NCBI GenBank assembly: GCA_050010255.1
Contig: JBEKLJ010000189.1
Span: forward strand, 1-10,990
Source: JBEKLJ01 sp050010255
GTDB lineage: Bacteria; Acidobacteriota; Terriglobia; Bryobacterales; Bryobacteraceae
Length of the DNA: 10,990 nt
Reading direction: 5' to 3'
This document shows positions 6,133 through 10,990 of this stretch, in pieces (the first letter of the stretch is position 1; each line of letters opens with the position of its first letter). A model generated the notes under the pieces. It saw only the letters and a program-made list of their open reading frames with translations, did not search any database and was not told the origin of the DNA. A program made the position numbers and the translations under genes.

Positions 6133-7563
6133 TCAGTCGCCGTAGGGAACGGCTGCCGGTTTGGGCTGCTGCCCGGTAGATTTCGCGGGCGGCGCGGGTT
6201 GCTGGGGTGCCGGTGCGGCGGCGGCCGGACCGGCGAGCATCATCTTGACTGGATCCTGGGTGCGGAGCAGGACGGCGGGCACGGCGTTGTCCGGCGCGCG
6301 CTCCGGCCCGGCGTGGCAGCCGACGCAGACGCGCTGCTCGCCCCGGCGCATCCAGAACCAGCTTCTTTGGGCTTTGAGGACGCTGGCGCTCCGGTCGAGC
6401 AGCTCGAAGCGGATCGGCCGCTCGCTGGGCAGGTTGAGAAAAAAGGAGCCGTCCTTGTCAACCTGGGTCTGCCCAAGTGTTACCTCGGCGCCGCCGTCGT
6501 CGAGGGCGATGGCGCGGATCGCGGCGATCAGGCCCTCGGGGATCTTGCGATCCCGCGAGGCGTACGCGTTGAGGCACAGAATGTTGGCGCCGTTGCGATC
6601 GCCCAGGCTCGACGGATGCCGCGGCGGGACGGGATGCGAGCGCGCGACGACGGGCTGGATGGCGTGGCCCTTCCGGGCCGCCGTAACCGGTTCGGGCGCC
6701 GTCTGCGCCTGCCCCGGCCTGACGCGGACGAGCGCGTACGGCGAGCCGGGCGCCGGGCGCCAAGCCACCAGCAGCTCGCCGGAGGGGAGCTCGGCCGCCG
6801 GTCCGAGATACTGGCCCTGGGGCAATGTCAGCGGAATCTGAACGGCGCGCGGGGAGGTGAAACGAGCCAGCGCGGCGCCGGTCTGGAAGACGATGTCGCC
6901 GGAGGAGAGCTGGCGGCCGTCGTGGCGGTCGCCCCCGTGATCGCAGCGGATGGCCTCGACACCGCTGCCATCGCTCGAGACCGCGAAGAGGTCCCGGCCG
7001 GTCGAAGCGGCGTGCGGGGCCTCGAAGAGAATGCGGCCGTCGGCCAGCACGTCGGTGGCGAACTGGCTCCCGGGCGCATAGCTGAGCCGCAGCGGTGTGC
7101 CACCCGCCAGTGGAGCGATCTCGATCCGGAAGCCGTGCGGCGTGCGGCGCGAGTAAACGAACTTGTCCTCGGGCAGATAGAACGGGCGCACGCAGTCTTC
7201 ATTGCCCGAGCTCACCCGCCGCGGCGTCCCGCCCGCGATGGCGACCTCGAAGATTTGCCACGGCTCGCCTGCTCGCAGCCGGCCAGAGAACAGCACGCGC
7301 TGACCGTCGAAGGAGACCGCGGCGTCGGCCGAGGCCGCCAGTCCCGGGACCAGCGGGCGAGGAGCTCCGGCCGCGGCCATCATCAGGCGCGCGCCGTCGG
7401 GAAACCGCTCACCGCCGGCGAGCGCGGCCTGGGCGTCGTAGCGCGGCGCTTCCGTGTACACGTAAGGCGCTATCGCGGAGCCGGCCACCAGAGGAGTCAC
7501 GGCGAGCAGCACGGTTGCGCCGCGCAGGCCAGCACTTATATGAGAAGTCTTGAGACCAACCAC
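6133..7563 (-). CDS. Exported PD40-like propeller with hydrazine-synthase-alpha-like mono-heme domain
   Basis: This is a 476-residue protein from a GTG start. The N-terminus (K5, R14, then ATVLLAVTPLVAGSAIA) is a signal peptide or membrane anchor. Residues about 75-300 are weak TolB/PD40-like propeller repeats (VSFDGQRVLFSGR, WQIFEVAIAGGTPRRVS, YLPEDKFVYSRR, LADGRILFEA). Residues about 305-432 resemble the HZS_alpha domain: VARSHPVPPRHPSS, ILCLNAY, VDKDGSFFLNLP, then RRGEQRVCVGCHAGPERAPDN with one CxxCH heme site (C413, C416, H417). The proline/alanine-rich tail (445-472) looks unstructured. HZS_alpha-like proteins are widespread outside anammox bacteria, so hydrazine chemistry is not implied; a periplasmic electron-transfer role is inferred. 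Only one heme site is visible. It is the first gene of the run ending with the di-heme gene. Confidence 0.85.
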   Translation of the reverse strand: MVGLKTSHISAGLRGATVLLAVTPLVAGSAIAPYVYTEAPRYDAQAALAGGERFPDGARLMMAAAGAPRPLVPGLAASADAAVSFDGQRVLFSGRLRAGEPWQIFEVAIAGGTPRRVSSGNEDCVRPFYLPEDKFVYSRRTPHGFRIEIAPLAGGTPLRLSYAPGSQFATDVLADGRILFEAPHAASTGRDLFAVSSDGSGVEAIRCDHGGDRHDGRQLSSGDIVFQTGAALARFTSPRAVQIPLTLPQGQYLGPAAELPSGELLVAWRPAPGSPYALVRVRPGQAQTAPEPVTAARKGHAIQPVVARSHPVPPRHPSSLGDRNGANILCLNAYASRDRKIPEGLIAAIRAIALDDGGAEVTLGQTQVDKDGSFFLNLPSERPIRFELLDRSASVLKAQRSWFWMRRGEQRVCVGCHAGPERAPDNAVPAVLLRTQDPVKMMLAGPAAAAPAPQQPAPPAKSTGQQPKPAAVPYGD

Positions 7564-7571
7564 TTCGAAAG

Positions 7572-7577
7572 ATTATA
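7572..7577 (-). promoter_or_regulatory. Candidate -10 box (TATAAT) before the minus-strand operon
   Basis: A perfect TATAAT is read on the minus strand, eight bases upstream of the GTG at 7563. The best-placed -35 (TAGGTG at 7600-7595, 17-base spacer) is poor. If real, transcription would begin about one to three bases before the GTG, giving an almost leaderless mRNA, which fits the absence of a Shine-Dalgarno sequence there. It would serve the three genes running down to 2683. Confidence 0.4.
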
Positions 7578-7690
7578 GCGTGCGCCGATTTGAGCACCTA
7601 TAATGCGTTTCTACTAATGGAGTAACTGCCGCCGAGACTCGCTTCGAACGGTGTGAGAAGACCGGGCTAGGTCGCCAGCGGCCACGCGTA

Positions 7691-7719
7691 CCGGCGTGTT
7701 GACGCGATGCGCGCGCCGG
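7691..7719 (-). terminator. Weak GC hairpin just past the TPR/propeller gene
   Basis: Arms CCGGCG (7691-7696) and CGCCGG (7714-7719) can pair around a 17-base loop, directly after the stop codon at 7723-7721. There is no following T-run on the minus strand and the loop is long, so this is a tentative call, supported mainly by its position. Confidence 0.22.
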
Positions 7720-7720
7720 C

Positions 7721-10700
7721 TCAGCGCGTGGTCCGCGCCACCAGCGGCGCCAGGAAGCGAACCGGCTTCCGCGTGTTCCACTTCTTCATGTACTCGCGGT
7801 GGGCGGCGTCGTCCGGGCCGTGTTCGGTGGCGGGGTACGGATAGCGGCTCATGCCGTGGAACGGGAGCGGCTCGACGGAATCGGCGAACGCGGTGTTCGC
7901 ATCGGCATCCTTCGACCAGCCATCAACGAACACCAGGAAGTCGCGCTTCCAGCCGGCGGGCAGCGGAGGCAGCCGGCGCGGCGAGAAGCGAAGCTGTAAC
8001 TCGTCGCCGGAGCCCATCAGGACGAGCTTCTCATCGACCGCCGTCAGGAGTTCCCGCACGTCGCCGAAGCGCGTGTAGAGACCGGGGACGGGATTCCACA
8101 TGGCCGCCGGTTCCCAGTGCGCGTAGTCGTAGTACTCGGGCTGTTCGTGCCGGGCGTCCAGGACCGCGCGCGAGAAGCCGCGCAGCCGCAGGCCGGCCGT
8201 CTCGGGGTCCATCGCGGTCATCCGCACGGGCGGCGCGGCTGTATCCTCGCTGAGCCAGATCTGGTCCCAGTAGACGCAGGCGTTGGTGACAATGCGGACC
8301 TCGCGGGAAGAGGAGAGGAACTTGCCGGTCAGGTCCACCGCGATGGTCCGCGGCTCGCCCGCGGGCACGCCCATGTCCTCGATCACGGTGCGCCACTGGC
8401 CGGCGGCGTCCCGCACTTGAAGGTAGGGCAGGAAGAGGCCCTCCCGGCTGCCCTGCGAGGCGGCCATGAAGGTGGAGCCGTCGGCCCAGTCGATCCAGCC
8501 ATGGAGCATCAGCACGGCGCGATTGTTCCGGGCCGCGTTGGGGCCGAAGTCGAGCGTGAGAGAGTGCGTCTCGGCCACGCCTCGCATGTCGTGGCGGAAG
8601 CCCGCGGCGTAAACCCGGTCGCGGCGCAGGATGCTCGAGAGCTGGTCCCGGCCCCTGCCGTCCCGGGCGGCCACGGGGTAGATACGCTTGGAAACGCCCC
8701 ACAGGCGGAACTCGGGGAAGGGTGGCGCCTTGAACTTCTCGTTGGTGACAATCTCGACGCCGGCCGGGTGATCCAGGGCGATCAGGCGCACCTGGTCGAT
8801 GTAGGAAACCTCGTGCAGCTCTTCGGTGATGCGGATCTCGTAGCGGCCGTCACGCAGGGCGAGCTGCTCGCCGGGGATCTGAACGTACTCGTCGCTGTCG
8901 ACCGGGAAGTAGCTCCCGTCCCCCGAACTCGCGCCCAGGGGGGCGACGCCGAGCACGTCGGCGATGAACTCGAACTTGCGGCCGTCCCAGGCGAAGATCA
9001 TCGGGCACGAGCCGGACAGCCGCGGCGCCTCCTTGTAGAGCGCGGTGCGGCCGGCCGCCTGCGCGGTCTCGTTCTGGATGAGGCCGTTCGGCCAACTGAT
9101 GCGGACCGTGTCCACCTGTTTGTCTTCGCCCAGGCCGAACAGCAGCGGCACACCTTGATAGATCTTCTTCTGGTAGCGCGTGGCGGACCTGACCTCCACT
9201 TCGGCGCCGGCGCCGATTCGCGGGTTCTTGATCCCGGTGATGGCCACGCGGAGCCACTGGTTGGTGGTAGCGCTCTTGTTCGTGAGCAGGTGGATACTGC
9301 CGTCGGGAGCGATGGCGGCCAGATCCGGCCGGCCATCGTTGTTGAAATCCGCCTCCGCCCAGGCGACCGCCTCCGGGAAGCTGGCGGGCTTCATCGCCGC
9401 TGAGAACTTCGCGAGACCCTCATTGCGGTAAACCGCGTCGCGCGCGATCAGGTCCGAGAGGCCGCGGCCCTCCAGATCGGAGAAAACGAGCGCCGGGGAG
9501 GCGGGGGCCAGCGCCGGCGCGGCGGTGAGCCTGCCTTCGCGGTTCATCGCCACGCTGGTGCCGCTGGGGCCCGAGAATGCCACATCGAGCCAACTGTCGT
9601 TATCGACATCGGCCACGCTCAGGGACCTGGCGCCCGGCGGAATCGTGTCCACGCCGGCGGCCTCAAACACGCCGCGCATCTGATCGCGGTAGAGCACGGC
9701 GTTGCGGCCAGCGTAAGAGACCAGCAGGTCCACGCTCTTGGAGTCCGGCACCAGGCGGAAGGCAACGGCGTCAATGGCCCTGCCGGCCACGAACGGAAAG
9801 TGGGCGGTGTAGTCGCGCAGCCCGGCGGCGCCCTCGTTGCGCAGCAGCACGGGCTTCTCGCCGAGCAGGAAGAGGTCCAGGTCGTAGTCGTGGTCGAAAT
9901 CCAGCCAGACCGCGCGTTCGAAACGGCCCGGCGGCAGCGGCGCCTTCTGGCGCTCGAAGCGTCCCTTGGCGTTGCGATAGAGCAGCGGCCCGGCCTCGGT
10001 GAGCACGCACAGATCGGCCAGCCCGTCGTTGTCGAAGTCGCCGGCGGCTATTGAGATCACGCCCCGCATGTCGCCCAGGCCGGAGTCCGGCACCAGGTCC
10101 GTGCCGTTGCGGTACAGTCGGATGCCGTCGCGCGACCAGGCCAGCAGGTCAGGCCTGCCGTCGCCGTCCGCGTCGATCACCAGCAGGCCCGCAGTCCCGG
10201 GGTCCACGGTTCCCGGAAGTTTCTGGTCCTTGAACTGGACCGGCGGGGCAGCCGCGGCGGGGCGGGGCGCCGGCAGGGCCTGGATGGGGTCATACAGCTC
10301 GGCGTAGAAGCTCCACTCCATGTCCTCGGAGTCGTCCGCGGCCTTTTGCGCGGCCTTGGCCTCCAGGAAGACGGCGAGCGCCTTGGCCGCCTCTTCCTCA
10401 TTACCGGCCAGGCGGTAAGCGTTATAGATCTGGAACCGGGGCGCGACCAGCTTGGGGTCGAGCCGGGCCGCGATCTCGAACTGCTTCAGCGCCTCGGCCC
10501 CGCGGCCCGTGAGGTTGTAGAGCACGCCCAGGTTGTAATGGGACACCGGCTCGCCGGGCACGAGCTCGATCATGCGCTCGAACTGCCGGATCGCATCCTG
10601 GTACCGGCTCTCGCGCTTGTAGGCGATGCCCAGGTTGAACCAGGTGTGCGGGATGCTGGGGTCCTGCTTCTGCGCCCTCTCCAGCTCGGCGATGCCTTCC

Positions 10701-10954
10701 TTGTTCTGGCCGGCGCGTAACAACGCGAGGCCGTAGTTCAGCCGGTCGCGGAAGGAGTCCGGCGCCAGCTCCAGGGCCTTGCGGAGTTCCGTGACCGCTT
10801 GCGGGACTGTGGTCGGCGTCTCATAGAACGCCTTGCCGAGATTACGATGCCGCCACAGCCCTTCCTGCTGCGAGGAGGCCGCGCCGGCGCCGGCCAGAAC
10901 CAGGATAGCCGCACAGACCACGAGCGGCCCAACCAACAGAATCAGTTTTCTCAT
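7721..10954 (-). CDS. Large secreted TPR / FG-GAP propeller / ASPIC-UnbV multidomain protein
   Basis: The protein has 1077 residues from the ATG at 10954, or 1080 from an in-frame GTG at 10963. The ATG is preferred because the signal peptide begins there (MRKLILLVGPLVVCAAILVLAG) and GGGTGG lies five bases upstream. Order of domains: about five TPRs (34-203; for example IPHTWFNLGIAYKRESRYQD), an alanine/proline linker (226-240), then seven FG-GAP blades with loops near 259, 305, 351, 401, 448, 491 and 535. Blades 4 and 6 have degenerate loops (VPDSKSVDLL, LEGRGLSDLI). ASPIC/UnbV covers about 565-640 (IGAGAEVEV, LLFGLGEDKQVDTVRISWPNG). The final ~430 residues start at C650 with PMIFAWDGRKFEFIADVLG and contain GWIDWADGSTFMAASQ and LPFHGMSRYPYP, a region that recurs in similar acidobacterial proteins as far as I recall but has no known function. 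Its exported TPRs suggest protein-protein contacts outside the cytoplasm. Confidence 0.93.
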   Translation of the reverse strand: MRKLILLVGPLVVCAAILVLAGAGAASSQQEGLWRHRNLGKAFYETPTTVPQAVTELRKALELAPDSFRDRLNYGLALLRAGQNKEGIAELERAQKQDPSIPHTWFNLGIAYKRESRYQDAIRQFERMIELVPGEPVSHYNLGVLYNLTGRGAEALKQFEIAARLDPKLVAPRFQIYNAYRLAGNEEEAAKALAVFLEAKAAQKAADDSEDMEWSFYAELYDPIQALPAPRPAAAAPPVQFKDQKLPGTVDPGTAGLLVIDADGDGRPDLLAWSRDGIRLYRNGTDLVPDSGLGDMRGVISIAAGDFDNDGLADLCVLTEAGPLLYRNAKGRFERQKAPLPPGRFERAVWLDFDHDYDLDLFLLGEKPVLLRNEGAAGLRDYTAHFPFVAGRAIDAVAFRLVPDSKSVDLLVSYAGRNAVLYRDQMRGVFEAAGVDTIPPGARSLSVADVDNDSWLDVAFSGPSGTSVAMNREGRLTAAPALAPASPALVFSDLEGRGLSDLIARDAVYRNEGLAKFSAAMKPASFPEAVAWAEADFNNDGRPDLAAIAPDGSIHLLTNKSATTNQWLRVAITGIKNPRIGAGAEVEVRSATRYQKKIYQGVPLLFGLGEDKQVDTVRISWPNGLIQNETAQAAGRTALYKEAPRLSGSCPMIFAWDGRKFEFIADVLGVAPLGASSGDGSYFPVDSDEYVQIPGEQLALRDGRYEIRITEELHEVSYIDQVRLIALDHPAGVEIVTNEKFKAPPFPEFRLWGVSKRIYPVAARDGRGRDQLSSILRRDRVYAAGFRHDMRGVAETHSLTLDFGPNAARNNRAVLMLHGWIDWADGSTFMAASQGSREGLFLPYLQVRDAAGQWRTVIEDMGVPAGEPRTIAVDLTGKFLSSSREVRIVTNACVYWDQIWLSEDTAAPPVRMTAMDPETAGLRLRGFSRAVLDARHEQPEYYDYAHWEPAAMWNPVPGLYTRFGDVRELLTAVDEKLVLMGSGDELQLRFSPRRLPPLPAGWKRDFLVFVDGWSKDADANTAFADSVEPLPFHGMSRYPYPATEHGPDDAAHREYMKKWNTRKPVRFLAPLVARTTR

Positions 10955-10970
10955 GCACGCCACCCGCGGA

Positions 10971-10987
10971 CGCGGCCTGAGGCCGCG
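10971..10987. repeat. Perfect GC-rich inverted repeat upstream of the TPR/propeller gene
   Basis: CGCGGCCT (10971-10978) and AGGCCGCG (10980-10987) are exact inverted copies around a single G; as a hairpin this is a 7-bp stem with a TGA loop, extendable past an A/C mismatch by two more GC pairs. It ends 16 bases before the ATG at 10954. It could be the terminator of a gene beyond the edge, a leader hairpin in this mRNA, or a dispersed palindromic repeat; the window cannot separate these. Confidence 0.5.
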
Positions 10988-10990
10988 CCC

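Larger units (their letters stand above)
7564..7720. other. Longest intergenic gap (157 bases)
   Basis: This gap separates the large TPR/propeller gene from the three-gene run on the minus strand. It holds a weak hairpin near the upstream gene's stop, two TTCGAA palindromes (7564-7569 and 7643-7648), a minus-strand TATAAT (7577-7572) and a plus-strand TATAAT (7599-7604). No coding frame with family resemblance, no tRNA and no riboswitch-like structure is recognisable. Confidence 0.6.

Noticed and set aside
5827..7578. 583-codon plus-strand open frame opposite two minus-strand genes
   Set aside because: It spans the junction of two clear minus-strand genes and has no domain signature; it is a high-GC shadow.
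7563..7648. Two CTTCGAA copies 79 bases apart as a possible operator
   Set aside because: TTCGAA also occurs inside coding sequence of this window (for example near 1778 and 6040), and the flanks of the two copies do not match.
8117..9403. 428-codon plus-strand open frame inside the TPR/propeller gene
   Set aside because: The sense frame is continuous with recognisable domains; this frame has the composition of an antisense shadow.

Overview
The window is GC-rich and almost fully coding. Its gene content is most like an Acidobacteriota genome of the Solibacter/Bryobacter type. That placement is inferred from the stacked secreted FG-GAP/ASPIC-UnbV (CRTAC1-like) proteins, the YVTN-propeller/di-heme cytochrome fusion and the PD40/hydrazine-synthase-alpha-like cytochrome. 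No marker gene is present to prove it.

Left part, plus strand: the 3' end of a histidine kinase (2-244) overlaps by four bases a NarL/FixJ-type response regulator (241-870). After 67 bases comes a Tat-exported seven-bladed FG-GAP propeller with an ASPIC/UnbV domain (938-2617). A nested hairpin (2621-2645) lies three bases past its stop, in the 65-base convergent gap.

Right part, minus strand, read from right to left: a 1077-residue secreted protein with TPRs, a seven-bladed FG-GAP propeller, an ASPIC/UnbV domain and a large C-terminal region (10954-7721). A 157-base gap follows, containing a perfect TATAAT just before the next start. Then comes a tight three-gene run with 9- and 2-base gaps: a PD40-like propeller with a single-heme C-terminal domain (7563-6133), a second Sec-exported CRTAC1-type propeller (6123-4492), and a YVTN-propeller/di-heme peroxidase-like protein (4489-2683). 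The last gene is split by a frameshift at about 3959-3966.

How they may work together: every full-length structural gene carries an export signal, and three are calcium-type DxDxDG propellers with the same ASPIC/UnbV ending. Two are c-type heme proteins, one mono-heme and one di-heme. The likely picture is an envelope or extracellular redox/binding cluster. The two-component pair beside it is a possible but unproven regulator. The substrate cannot be read from the sequence. There are no RNA genes, insertion sequences, CRISPR arrays or origins, and no gene-free stretch above 300 bases; the longest gap is 7564-7720.
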